From assembly GCA_044223975.1 (NCBI GenBank), contig JBGALI010000015.1, forward strand, positions 62,001-126,000: 64,000 nucleotides of DNA, written 5' to 3'. Below the pieces are notes generated by a model. That model was not told the DNA's origin and did no database searches. It saw only the letters and a program-made list of their open reading frames with translations. Both the position numbers and the translations under genes were made by a program. This document shows, piece after piece, positions 1-8,357 of this stretch. Position 1 is the first letter of the stretch. Each line of letters opens with the position of its first letter. This stretch comes from CAZCPB01 sp044223975 (GTDB taxonomy: Bacteria; Planctomycetota; Phycisphaerae; Phycisphaerales; UBA1924).

Positions 1-54
1 CGCGACGATGCCGGGGGCGTGGATGCCGTCGTCGTTGGTGAGGAGAATCCGCAT
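1..54 (-). CDS. surE: 5'/3'-nucleotidase SurE, N-terminal fragment
   Basis: Only the first 18 codons lie in the window; the rest runs off the left edge. Read leftwards from the ATG at 54 the peptide is MRILLTNDDGIHAPGIVA, which matches the nearly invariant N-terminus of SurE survival proteins. In that family the ND-D residues bind the catalytic divalent metal. SurE dephosphorylates nucleoside monophosphates in the cytoplasm. The gene is divergent from the acetyltransferase gene at 94, with about 40 bp between the two starts. The identification rests on this motif alone, but the motif is highly specific. Confidence 0.85.
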   Translation of the reverse strand, partial: MRILLTNDDGIHAPGIVA

Positions 55-93
55 CGGGCGAGTGTAGGGGGAGGGCGAGTAGACTCACGTCCC

Positions 94-558
94 ATGACCG
101 ATGCACTGGTGATCACGATCGAGCCCGCCCGGTCTGCCGCGGCAGGCGAACTCATCGCGGCCCTCGACCGCGACCTGATCGAGCGCTACCCCGACCTTCC
201 GACCAACGGGATCCAAGAGCAGGGCTTCGAGGATCGGGGCGGGGTGTTCGCGGTCGGGCGGGTGGGCGGTGCGCCCGCCGCATGCGGCGCGTTCCGGCCC
301 TGGGAGGGCCATGCCGAGATCAAGCGGATGTTCGTGGCCCGCGAACATCGCGGGCACGGGTACGGGCGCGTGATGCTGCGGTTCCTGGAGGGCGAGGCGG
401 CTCGGCGGGGGTTTACGCGGGCGGTGCTGGAAACCGGGACCAAGCAGCACGAGGCGATGGCGATGTACGAGAGTGAGGGCTGGACCGTCATCCCCCAGTT
501 CGGGCCGTATTTGCAGGCTCAAATGAGCGTGTGCTACGGGAAGATTCTGGGCCGCTGA
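94..558 (+). CDS. GNAT-family N-acetyltransferase
   Basis: This 154-residue protein has the GNAT fold signature. Motif A (acetyl-CoA pyrophosphate binding) is R-GHGYG at residues 86-91, preceded by the strand ending IKRMFV, and followed by LETG (112-115) and AMAMYESEGW (121-130), the usual motif B region. Members move an acetyl group from acetyl-CoA to an amine; the substrate cannot be told from sequence. The ATG at 94 was chosen over an upstream in-frame start at 19 because the extension overlaps surE and is not conserved-looking. It stands alone between divergent surE and atpG. Confidence 0.8.
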   Translation: MTDALVITIEPARSAAAGELIAALDRDLIERYPDLPTNGIQEQGFEDRGGVFAVGRVGGAPAACGAFRPWEGHAEIKRMFVAREHRGHGYGRVMLRFLEGEAARRGFTRAVLETGTKQHEAMAMYESEGWTVIPQFGPYLQAQMSVCYGKILGR

Positions 559-654
559 ACCCGCGGCGGCTCGGCTTTGGCCGGATGAGTTCCGGCCTGT
601 TCAGTCCTCGTTCGGTTCGACGTGCCGCGGGCCGCTTCCTACACTTCCGCCCCT

Positions 655-1533
655 ATGGGCAAGACCCGCGAAATCAAGAAGCGCATCAAGGCCGTCGGCA
701 ACATCCGCCGCATCACCAAGACGATGCAGATGATCGCGACCGCGAAGTTCGCGGCCTCGAACCAGCGGACGCTGGCCGCCAAGCCCTACAGCGCGGCGAT
801 GCTGGCCCTGGTGAACGAGATCGCCGGCGGCCTCGACGATGTCACCCACCCCCTGGTCGATTCGGGCAAGGGAACGCGCGAGGGCAAGGAGCTCACGCTC
901 ATCCTGACCAGCGACCGCGGCCTGTGCGGTCCTTACAACGGGTCGGTCCTGCGCTGCGCCATCGGGCTCCACCGCGCCAACCCCGCCGTGAAGGCCGGCG
1001 TGATCGAGCTGGTGGGCAAGAAGGGCGCGGGCTTCCTGAAGTTCAACGGGGTTCCCATCGCCCGCCTGCACAACCAGTTCGGCGACAAGCCGTCCTACGA
1101 CGCGGTGGATGCACTGGCGAGCGACTACATCAGCCGCTTCATCGCGGGCGAGATCTCGGTGGTCCGCGTGGTGTCGATGCGGTTCATCTCCGCCGGGCGC
1201 CAGGCCCCCGAGGTCATGCAGCTCCTGCCGTTCCAGCCGCCCAAGACCGAGGCCAAGGCTACGACGGGCATGCGTCCGCTGTACGAGTTCAGCCCTCAGG
1301 GCAAGGAGCTCCTCGACGATCTGCTCCCTGCCGCGGTGAAGGCCACGCTCTTCCAGCTGTTCAACGAGGCCGTCGTCAGCGAGCACGCGGCACGCATGAT
1401 CGCGATGAAGGCCGCGACGGACAACGCCGGCAAGTCGGGCAAGCGCCTCACCCTGGTCTACAACCGCGCACGCCAGGCCCAGATCACGACCGAGCTCACC
1501 GAGATCATCTCGGGCGCCGCGGCGCTGGGCTGA
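655..1533 (+). CDS. atpG: ATP synthase F1 gamma subunit
   Basis: This is the central rotor-shaft subunit of F1Fo ATP synthase, 292 residues, which is normal for the family. The N-terminal helix begins GKTREIKKRIKAVGNIRRIT and TKTMQMIATAK follows, both classic gamma signatures. SDRGLCGPYN near residue 90 is the conserved central motif, and the C-terminal helix (NEAVVSEHAARMIAMKAATDN, then YNRARQAQIT-EL-EI) matches the family. The start is the ATG at 655, since gamma subunits begin directly at this helix. Neither atpA, atpD, atpH nor atpC is adjacent: a GNAT gene lies upstream and an opposing phosphatase gene ends 13 bp downstream, so the gene is separated from the usual atp operon. Confidence 0.95.
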   Translation: MGKTREIKKRIKAVGNIRRITKTMQMIATAKFAASNQRTLAAKPYSAAMLALVNEIAGGLDDVTHPLVDSGKGTREGKELTLILTSDRGLCGPYNGSVLRCAIGLHRANPAVKAGVIELVGKKGAGFLKFNGVPIARLHNQFGDKPSYDAVDALASDYISRFIAGEISVVRVVSMRFISAGRQAPEVMQLLPFQPPKTEAKATTGMRPLYEFSPQGKELLDDLLPAAVKATLFQLFNEAVVSEHAARMIAMKAATDNAGKSGKRLTLVYNRARQAQITTELTEIISGAAALG

Positions 1534-1546
1534 GAACGAAAGAGGT

Positions 1547-2815
1547 TCAGCGAACGCGCACGGCCAGCAGCGTCCGGTCGTCCGCCGCGGGGCGAGCGCC
1601 CTCGAACGCGCGCACCTCTGCGAGCACGCGCTCCACAAGCGTCTTTGCGTCCGCGCGATCGGTCGCCACCAAGCGGTCGAGCCGTTCCTCTCCGAACAGC
1701 TCGTTCGCCTCGTTCATCGCCTCGGTTATGCCGTCGGTGTAGAACAGGATCGAGTCTCCCGCGGCAAGCTGCACCGTTCCTTCGTCGTACGAGATGTCGG
1801 GCATGATGCCCAGCGGCAGGTTGCCGACCCCGTCGAGCGGGGTGATGGAGCCCTTGCTCTGGAAGCGCGGCGGGTTGTGCCCGGCCCGGGCGTACGTCAG
1901 CGTGCGGTCCGCGGGTTGATAGACGCCGTAGAACGCGGTGACGAACGAGCCGTTGCCCGATGTGTAGTGGCGCGACAGGAGACCGTTGAGGTGCTCCATC
2001 ACGGCCGCGGGCGGCATCGTGGGGCCCGGGTACGCGTGCGCGATCGCGTGCGTGACGGCCATGAGCACTGCCGCGGGTGTGCCGTGCCCGCTCACGTCGG
2101 CGATGAAGATGCCCCAGGCGCCGCCGGGCAAAGGGAAGAGGTCGTAGTAGTCGCCGCCGGCCTGCGTGGAGGTCTGGTAGCTGGCGGCAAGCTCCAGGCC
2201 GGGGATCTCGGGCAGGTCCGTGGGCAGCAGCGAGCGCTGGATGTCTCCCACGATCTTCATCTCGCGGTCGAGCGCGTCGTACGCCTCGCGAAGCTCGCGG
2301 CGCAGCACCAGGTTCGCGGTGGTGCGGCCGAAGAGGTTGGACTGCCAGAGCATGTTGGGGTACTGCGTGACGTCGAGGCGCGACGGGTCGGCGTACATGA
2401 TCAGGGACATGTTCAGCACCACGCCGTTGTCCCACTGCGGGAGCGTGTACAACGCGCGCATCCCGTCGAAATACTCGCGCGTGGGGTCGGATTCGGGGAT
2501 CTTGAGGTCCATGATCACGCGCGGCTCGCCGGCGTACAGGAGCTCGCCCAGGAACCCCTCGCGCAGCAGCGGCAGCCGATCGCGCTGGCGCCACGGGTCG
2601 AGCTGTTCGGTCTGGCGCGAATCGCGCGTGACGCGGTACCACGGCGCTTCCAGGCCGCGCCGGCTCATCGAGACGAGCCGGTCCGTCGCGCGCAGGCGCC
2701 GGACTCCCTGCGAGTAGATGCGCACGAGCTCCTGCGGGTCCGTCTGGCGGCTGACGTCGCGCATGATCTCGTTGACGATCGCCAGGTCGCGCTGCCAGTC
2801 GGGCGTCGAGGTCAT
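1547..2815 (-). CDS. PP2C-type phosphatase (SpoIIE/RsbU family) with N-terminal GAF-like region
   Basis: This is a 422-residue cytoplasmic regulator. Residues 1 to about 175 resemble a GAF-type sensor. A linker helix leads to DIQRSLLP (191-198), the hallmark entry to the SpoIIE phosphatase domain. Metal-binding aspartates appear in GGDYYDLF (220-227) and IADVSGHG (238-245), with RAGHNPP, LPLGI and FYTDGITEAMN further on. Family members dephosphorylate serine on anti-anti-sigma (STAS) proteins and so control partner-switching sigma regulation. No STAS or RsbW-like gene is nearby. The start ATG at 2815 has GGGAG a few bases upstream. It converges with atpG. Confidence 0.9.
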   Translation of the reverse strand: MTSTPDWQRDLAIVNEIMRDVSRQTDPQELVRIYSQGVRRLRATDRLVSMSRRGLEAPWYRVTRDSRQTEQLDPWRQRDRLPLLREGFLGELLYAGEPRVIMDLKIPESDPTREYFDGMRALYTLPQWDNGVVLNMSLIMYADPSRLDVTQYPNMLWQSNLFGRTTANLVLRRELREAYDALDREMKIVGDIQRSLLPTDLPEIPGLELAASYQTSTQAGGDYYDLFPLPGGAWGIFIADVSGHGTPAAVLMAVTHAIAHAYPGPTMPPAAVMEHLNGLLSRHYTSGNGSFVTAFYGVYQPADRTLTYARAGHNPPRFQSKGSITPLDGVGNLPLGIMPDISYDEGTVQLAAGDSILFYTDGITEAMNEANELFGEERLDRLVATDRADAKTLVERVLAEVRAFEGARPAADDRTLLAVRVR

Positions 2816-2851
2816 AGGGCTCCCGGCGTCCAGTCTACTCCGCGCGACCGC

Positions 2852-3955
2852 TCACGCGAGCGGCGCGTAATCCACGTAGCCCTTCTCCCCGCCCATGTAG
2901 AAGGTCGCGGGATCGGGCGGGGTCAGCGCCGCGCCGCGGCGGAATCGCTCGGGCAGGTCGGGGTTGGAGATGAACGGCACGCCGAACGCGACCGCGTCGG
3001 CCCAGCCCTCGGCGAGGTACGTCTGCGCCTTCTCCTTCGTGAACCCGGAGTTGGTGATGAGCACGCCCTTGAACATCGGGCGGAAGAACGACACCGGGAT
3101 CGTCTCGTAGGACGGGTCGGCGGCCTTGCCGTGCTTCAGGTCGCCCTCCATCGCCTCCATGATGTGGAGGTACGCGAGGTTCATGGCGCCCAGCTGGCGG
3201 ATCAGGTAGCCGAAGGTCTCGCGCGGGTTCGAGTCGCGCATGTCATTGAACGTGCCGCAGGGCGAGAGGCGCACGCCGACGCGGTCGGCGCCGAAGACAT
3301 CGACCAGGGCGCGGGTCGCCTCAAGATGGAATCGGGCGCGGTTCTCGATCGAGCCGCCGTAACGGTCGGTGCGCTTGTTCACCCCGTCGCGGAGGAACTG
3401 GTCGGGCAGGTAGCCGTTCGCGCCGTGGAGCTCCACGCCGTCGAAGCCCGCGTCCTTGGCGCACTGGGCGCCCGCGCGGTACTGCTCGATCACCTTCGGA
3501 ACTTCGGCGGTTTCGAGCGCCCGGGGCGTCGTGTACGGCTGCTTGGACCCGTCGGCAGTGTTGATCTCGCCCGACTTGGCGATGGCCGACGAGGAAACCG
3601 GTGCCGCGCCGCCCGGCTGGTACGACGAGTGCGACACGCGCCCGACGTGCCAGAGCTGGGCGAAGATCAGCCCGCCCTTCTTGTGGACAGCGTCTGTCAC
3701 CAGGCGCCAGCCCGTGACCTGCGCGGGCGTGTAGATGCCCGGCGTGCCCGGGTAGCCCACGCCCTCGGGGCAGACCTGCGTCGCCTCGGTGATGATCAGG
3801 CCGGCGCCCGCGCGCTGCGCGTAGTAGCGGGCGTTCATCTCCGTCTGCACGTTCCCGGCAGCCGCGCGGCAGCGGGTCATGGGCGCCATGACCACGCGGT
3901 TGCGGAGGGTGAAGGGGCCGACTTTGAGGGGAGTGAACAGATCGGTCTTGGTCAT
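2852..3955 (-). CDS. NADH:flavin oxidoreductase, Old Yellow Enzyme family
   Basis: This is a 367-residue FMN enzyme of the OYE/NemA group that reduces activated alkenes or nitro compounds using NAD(P)H. The N-terminus LFTPLKVGPFTLRNRVVMAP is the canonical first beta strand and FMN-contacting segment. HGANGYL (177-183) carries the substrate-binding His/Asn pair, followed by QFLRDGVNKRTDRYGGS, and a YMGGEKGYVDYAP C-terminus is typical. The start at 3955 (ATG) was preferred to longer in-frame options because family members begin here. It reads in the same direction as ileS upstream, with 112 bp between ileS stop and this start. Confidence 0.92.
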   Translation of the reverse strand: MTKTDLFTPLKVGPFTLRNRVVMAPMTRCRAAAGNVQTEMNARYYAQRAGAGLIITEATQVCPEGVGYPGTPGIYTPAQVTGWRLVTDAVHKKGGLIFAQLWHVGRVSHSSYQPGGAAPVSSSAIAKSGEINTADGSKQPYTTPRALETAEVPKVIEQYRAGAQCAKDAGFDGVELHGANGYLPDQFLRDGVNKRTDRYGGSIENRARFHLEATRALVDVFGADRVGVRLSPCGTFNDMRDSNPRETFGYLIRQLGAMNLAYLHIMEAMEGDLKHGKAADPSYETIPVSFFRPMFKGVLITNSGFTKEKAQTYLAEGWADAVAFGVPFISNPDLPERFRRGAALTPPDPATFYMGGEKGYVDYAPLA

Positions 3956-4067
3956 GCGTGTCTCGCAAGAAGTGGCGGGCTGGCCGCACGGGCTCTGCAC
4001 GCCGGGAAACGAACGGGGAAGGCCTGCGTTCGGAGAACGGAACCCACCGGATTCGCAAAGCGCCGAC

Positions 4068-7000
4068 TCACGCCACGCCCACCGCCTGCGCATCGCGGTC
4101 GCTGAGCATGCCGCCGTCCGAACGCACCCTCACCGTCCCGTCGCGCTTCCAACTCCGCTCGCAGCGGGGCTGGTCGCGGAGGTCGAGGACTTTGGGCTCT
4201 TTGGCGGCGGGGTCGAGGCGGACGAGGCTGACGTTGAGGAAGTCGGCCAGGTCGACGCGCCCGTCGGGCGTGTCGAAGGCGGTGAGTGCGCCGCCTTCGT
4301 TGGGGAGCACGACGCCGGTGTCGAGCGGGTTTTCCACGCCCAGGCCGCCTTCGGCGGGTTGGGCCTTGGCCTTCTCGATGGCGAGCATGGCGCGCTCGCG
4401 CATGGCGAAGAACGCGGCCCACGCGGGATCGGCGGGGATGGCGGATGGAGCTGCCGCGCTCTCGAGGTGAACGCAGGTTGACGTATCGTCGGCGGGGGCA
4501 CTGCGCAGGGCGCGGTACGCCTCGTCGGCGGTGTGCGTGAGCATGGGGGAGAGGAGGCGCGCGAGGCCGTCGGTGATGGTCCACAGCGCGGTCTGGGTGC
4601 GGCGGCGGCGCGGCGAATCGGCGCGGTCGCAGTAGAGGCGGTCTTTGATCGCGGCGAGGTAGGTGGCGCTGAGCGTGTCGTTGCAGAAGTCGTAGATGCT
4701 CGAGGCGGCGTTCTTGAAGTCGTAACGCGCGTAGGCGTCGAGGACTGTCTTTGAGAGCGCATCAAACTCGGCGAGTGCCCAGGCGTCGATGGAGGCCGGC
4801 GGGAAAGCGGTCGCGGGGACGCGGTGCTCTGCCTCCTTGAAATCGGCCAGGTTGCTGAGCAGGAAGCGGAGGGTGTTGCGGACCTTGCGGTAGCTCTCGC
4901 CCGCGACGCCGAAGAAGTCGCGGTCGACCTTCACGTCGTTCTCGTAGGCGAGCGAGGCGACCCACCAGCGGCAGACATCGGCGCCGAAATCCTTGAGCAG
5001 GTCCTCGACGTTCAGCGTGTTGCCGAGCGACTTGCTCATCTTCTTGCCGTCCTTGTCGACCATGAACCCGTGCGTGAGCAGGGTCGAGAAGGGCGGGCGA
5101 CCGGTAGCGCCGAGCGACAGCAGCAGCGAGGCCTGGAACCAGCCGCGGTGCTGGTCGGAGCCTTCGAGGTAGAGGTCGGTGTGGGCGGGGGCGTCGGGGC
5201 GGGTGGAAGTGCACGCGACGTGGCGCTCGCGCATGACGGCGTTCCAGGAGGAGCCGGATTCGAACCAGACGTCGAGGATGTCGGCACCTTTGCGGAAGGG
5301 GAGTGGGGCGTGGGGCGTGGGGAGCGGGGAAGAGAGGAAGGAGCGGACGGCTGCTGGGCATTCGGGATCGGTGGTGGGGTCGTAGTGCTTGAGGAGTTCG
5401 ATTGGCTCGGATTGGAGCCAGGCGTCGGAGCCCTTTTCGCGCACGACCTTGGCGACGGCGCGGATGGATGCCGCGGTCATGAGCGTGTGTTCTGCGCCGT
5501 CGGGACCTGTGAAGAAGAAGGAGGGGATGGGGAGACCCCAGGCGCGCTGGCGCGAGATGCACCAGTCGGGGCGCGACTCGAGCATGCCGCGCATGCGGTT
5601 GCGGCCCCACTCGGGGACGAACTTCACGCCGCCGTTTTCTTTGACGGAGCCGAGCGCGAGATCGCGGAGGCTGCGGCTTTCGCGCTTCGTAGAGGCATCG
5701 ACCTTGATGAACCACTGCTCGGTGCAGCGGAAGATCACCGGACTCTTCCCGCGCCAGTCGTGCGGGTAGCTGTGGCTGAAGTTGTGGGTGTAGAACAGGT
5801 GCCCGCTGGAGCGGAGGTGATCCACGACCTCCTTGTTGGCGGTCCAGATGTCCTTGCCCCTGAGCCAGTCCGGAACGGTGCCGTCGTACGTGCCGTTGGC
5901 CTGGACCGGGCAGTAGGTGGGCAGGCCCACGCGCAGGCCGGTCTGGTAGTCCTCGGTGCCGTGCCCTGGCGCGGTGTGCACAAGGCCGGTGCCGTCCTCG
6001 AGAGTCACGTAGTCGGCGGCGACGAGCGTGAAGCACGGCGCCGAGTCGGCCACGACGGACGCGACGCTCGGCCCCTGGCCGGCCTGGCGAAGCCGGTTGA
6101 CGTGCTCGGGCTGGTCCTTGATGAACGCGTGCCGGTACCGCAGCCCGACGAGCTTGGCACCCGTGGTGCGCGCGATCTCGACGATGTCCTCCGCGTCCGC
6201 GGCATCGGCGACGCGCTTCACGGCATCGGCCGCGAGCACGGTGTAGTTGCCGTCGATGTACGCCAGCGCATACTCGAACTTCTCGTTCACCGCGATCGCG
6301 AGGTTGGCCGGCAGCGTCCACGGCGTGGTGGTCCAGATCATGAACGAGGGGCGGACGCTCGGCCGCACGCCGGGCTTGGGGAGCTTGGACTTGTGCTCCT
6401 CGCCCCCGTCGGCGTCCTCTTCATCCTCCGCGTCGTCGGCGCTGTGCTTCGGCAGCCCGAACGCGTCGTACACCGCGTCCGCGTCCTCGGCCTCAAAGTC
6501 GACGTAGATCGACGGGTCCACGCGGTCGTAGTACTCAAGCTCGGCCTCGGCGAGGGCCGTTTCGTTGGCGATCGACCAGTGGACGGGTTTCAGGGCGCGG
6601 TAGACGAGCCCCTGTTCACAGAGGCCGGCGAGGACTTCGAGGGTGGCGCCCTCGAACTCCTTGCTCATGGTGAGGTAGGGGTGCGCGTAGTCGGCGACGG
6701 TGAGGAGGCGGATCATCTCGCCGGCCTGCTGCTTGACGTACTTCTCGGCGTACTTCTGGCACTCGCGCCGCACGGCCATGCGCCGCTGCGACTCGGTGAG
6801 CGTCTTGAGCTTGTCGAGCTTGCCGGCATCCATGAGCTCGGTCATGACCTTGTGCTCGATGGGCAGGCCGTGGCAGTCCCAGCCGGGCACGTACGGGCAG
6901 TCAAAGCCCATCAGTGTGCGCGTGCGCACCACGAAGTCCTTCAGGCACTTGTTCATGAGGTGCCCGAGGTGGATCGACCCGTTGGCGTACGGCGGGCCGT

Positions 7001-7253
7001 CGTGGAAGACAAACTTCGGCGCGCCCTTGCGGCTCTCGCGCAGCCGGTCGTACAGGCCCAGCTTGTCCCAGCGCTTGATCGAGGCCGGCTCGTTCTGCAC
7101 GAGGTTGGCCTTCATCGGGAACGGTGTTGCGGGGAGGTTGAGCGTGGCGCGGTATCGGTTCTTGCCGTCGCCCTCAGCCTTGGCGTCGGGCTTGGCCCCG
7201 GGGGCGGCCGCGGCGGGTGTGGTCGGGTGCGATGGGGGGGGCGTGTTGGGCAT
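4068..7253 (-). CDS. ileS: Isoleucyl-tRNA synthetase
   Basis: This class I aminoacyl-tRNA synthetase is 1061 residues long, slightly longer than most. A Pro/Ala-rich N-terminal tail of about 30 residues precedes the catalytic core. The HIGH motif is HLGH (95-98) within PPYANGSIHLGH; KMSKS is present as KKMSKSLGN near residue 736. The editing (CP1) domain shows TTPWTLPAN and GTGLVHTAPGHGTEDY. An acidic low-complexity insertion (about residues 265-285, D/E-rich) sits inside CP1. The extreme C-terminus aligns by eye with the zinc-ribbon of bacterial IleRS, but three of the four cysteines are replaced (CERS and SDRD). The start ATG at 7253 was chosen over 7328, which adds a basic non-family extension. 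Confidence 0.95.
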   Translation of the reverse strand: MPNTPPPSHPTTPAAAAPGAKPDAKAEGDGKNRYRATLNLPATPFPMKANLVQNEPASIKRWDKLGLYDRLRESRKGAPKFVFHDGPPYANGSIHLGHLMNKCLKDFVVRTRTLMGFDCPYVPGWDCHGLPIEHKVMTELMDAGKLDKLKTLTESQRRMAVRRECQKYAEKYVKQQAGEMIRLLTVADYAHPYLTMSKEFEGATLEVLAGLCEQGLVYRALKPVHWSIANETALAEAELEYYDRVDPSIYVDFEAEDADAVYDAFGLPKHSADDAEDEEDADGGEEHKSKLPKPGVRPSVRPSFMIWTTTPWTLPANLAIAVNEKFEYALAYIDGNYTVLAADAVKRVADAADAEDIVEIARTTGAKLVGLRYRHAFIKDQPEHVNRLRQAGQGPSVASVVADSAPCFTLVAADYVTLEDGTGLVHTAPGHGTEDYQTGLRVGLPTYCPVQANGTYDGTVPDWLRGKDIWTANKEVVDHLRSSGHLFYTHNFSHSYPHDWRGKSPVIFRCTEQWFIKVDASTKRESRSLRDLALGSVKENGGVKFVPEWGRNRMRGMLESRPDWCISRQRAWGLPIPSFFFTGPDGAEHTLMTAASIRAVAKVVREKGSDAWLQSEPIELLKHYDPTTDPECPAAVRSFLSSPLPTPHAPLPFRKGADILDVWFESGSSWNAVMRERHVACTSTRPDAPAHTDLYLEGSDQHRGWFQASLLLSLGATGRPPFSTLLTHGFMVDKDGKKMSKSLGNTLNVEDLLKDFGADVCRWWVASLAYENDVKVDRDFFGVAGESYRKVRNTLRFLLSNLADFKEAEHRVPATAFPPASIDAWALAEFDALSKTVLDAYARYDFKNAASSIYDFCNDTLSATYLAAIKDRLYCDRADSPRRRRTQTALWTITDGLARLLSPMLTHTADEAYRALRSAPADDTSTCVHLESAAAPSAIPADPAWAAFFAMRERAMLAIEKAKAQPAEGGLGVENPLDTGVVLPNEGGALTAFDTPDGRVDLADFLNVSLVRLDPAAKEPKVLDLRDQPRCERSWKRDGTVRVRSDGGMLSDRDAQAVGVA

Positions 7254-7530
7254 GGTCGTTGGGCTCGTGCGGCGGCGGACGCGAAGGGGTCGATCAAGCA
7301 GCGACCGGCGCCGGGACTGGTGCTTCAAGGAGTGACCGGGATGTTATGGGGATGGGCGCTCGAAGCGCCGGGGTGACGCGATCCAGCCCCGCTCCAGACC
7401 CGGGTGATTCGCCGTGCGAGCGGCGAACGACGCACACCCGGCCCCTCAGCGGGGCGGGCTAATTCGGATCGTCAGGCGTGGCAGCGCGGCACCCGTCATG
7501 CACAAAGCATCGGCACGGACCCGCCCCGGG

Positions 7531-8094
7531 TCAACTCCCGGCCCGCGGATCGCGGGTCAGCTCGAAGATAGTCTGGGAGCGGAGCACCAGCCGCGCGTTG
7601 GCCACGAGGTGGAACGACTGGGCGTGAACCTCGCGGTTGTGCTGCTGCACATCCACGATGCTCAGGCACGGGCCGGCCTCGTCGCGCCACGCGTGCGAGA
7701 GCTTCTCGCCGTCCCCGCGGAACGTCGAGAACTCATCGACGGTCGACAGGTACTGGTTTTCCGAGAGCGTTTCGGTCTGCACCGAGGTGATGTAGTTCAT
7801 CCCCTCGCGCGGGAAGCGGTGCTCGTACTCGTGCTCGCCGGCGCACAGGAACGCCGTGACCAGGCCGGTGGAGGGCAGGTCGCGGTCCTGCTCGATCACC
7901 AGCTCGGTGGCGCAGTGCCGCGCGTGCTCGAAGCGAAGGAGGTGAGCTCCGTTCATGAGCCAGACCTCGATCTCGTACGGCCCGCCGTTGAGCACCTTCC
8001 GCATCTTCAGCGGGAAGAGCTCGGGATGAAGAGCGCGCTCGTACAGCACTACCTGATGTGTTTGGAAATTGTTCTGCTTCAGTGGATTGCTCAT
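7531..8094 (-). CDS. Conserved hypothetical protein, 187 aa
   Basis: I do not recognise this family with certainty. The protein is soluble, with no signal peptide or membrane segment. It looks well ordered and conserved: it begins NPLKQNNFQTHQVVLYERAL, contains EVWLMNGAHLLRFEHAR, a C-A-GEHEYEHRFPREG stretch and HNREVHAQSFHLVANARLVL, and has few low-complexity runs. The ATG at 8094 lies after an implausible basic extension and was taken as the start. It is divergent from the helical-repeat gene at 8358, sharing a 263-bp region with an unusually AT-rich centre. The base composition matches its neighbours, so it is probably native. Confidence 0.75.
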   Translation of the reverse strand: MSNPLKQNNFQTHQVVLYERALHPELFPLKMRKVLNGGPYEIEVWLMNGAHLLRFEHARHCATELVIEQDRDLPSTGLVTAFLCAGEHEYEHRFPREGMNYITSVQTETLSENQYLSTVDEFSTFRGDGEKLSHAWRDEAGPCLSIVDVQQHNREVHAQSFHLVANARLVLRSQTIFELTRDPRAGS

Positions 8095-8357
8095 TCGGAA
8101 CCCCACGCGACGGGCCTGCCTTGGCCCGCCGGATGACCCCCCGGTTCTCGAACGCCCCCCGGGAATTCCCAACCAGTCTAGCCGGTTGTACCCCACGGTC
8201 CGAGAGAATCTTTCTTCCGGATCGGATCGATAGGCAAAAACCCCAAAAAACTCACTTTTCACACATAACCAATCAATAATTAATACCTAACATTGTACTA
8301 CTATTCTCGCGATCACGCGCGATCCGATACCTACATGTTGAGAACCGGAGGATCCGG
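8095..8357. promoter_or_regulatory. Divergent promoter region with AT-rich core
   Basis: The region separates two divergently read genes. Bases about 8235-8335 are strikingly AT-rich for this genome, including runs such as CAATCAATAATTAATACC, so promoters for both directions probably lie here. A good Shine-Dalgarno (GGAGGA, 8347-8352) precedes the ATG at 8358. I could not assign specific -35/-10 boxes with confidence. Confidence 0.5.

Noticed and set aside
1877..4105. 742-codon plus-strand frame across the phosphatase and OYE genes
   Set aside because: Runs antisense through two convincing genes and lacks any conserved motif.
4824..7376. 850-codon plus-strand frame opposite ileS
   Set aside because: Antisense shadow of ileS; no ribosome site, no motif, composition typical of reversed GC-rich codons.
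7329..7530. Possible small gene between ileS and the conserved hypothetical
   Set aside because: Only short frames without ribosome sites; the stretch holds a small GCCCC-loop-GGGGC hairpin and nothing else I can support.
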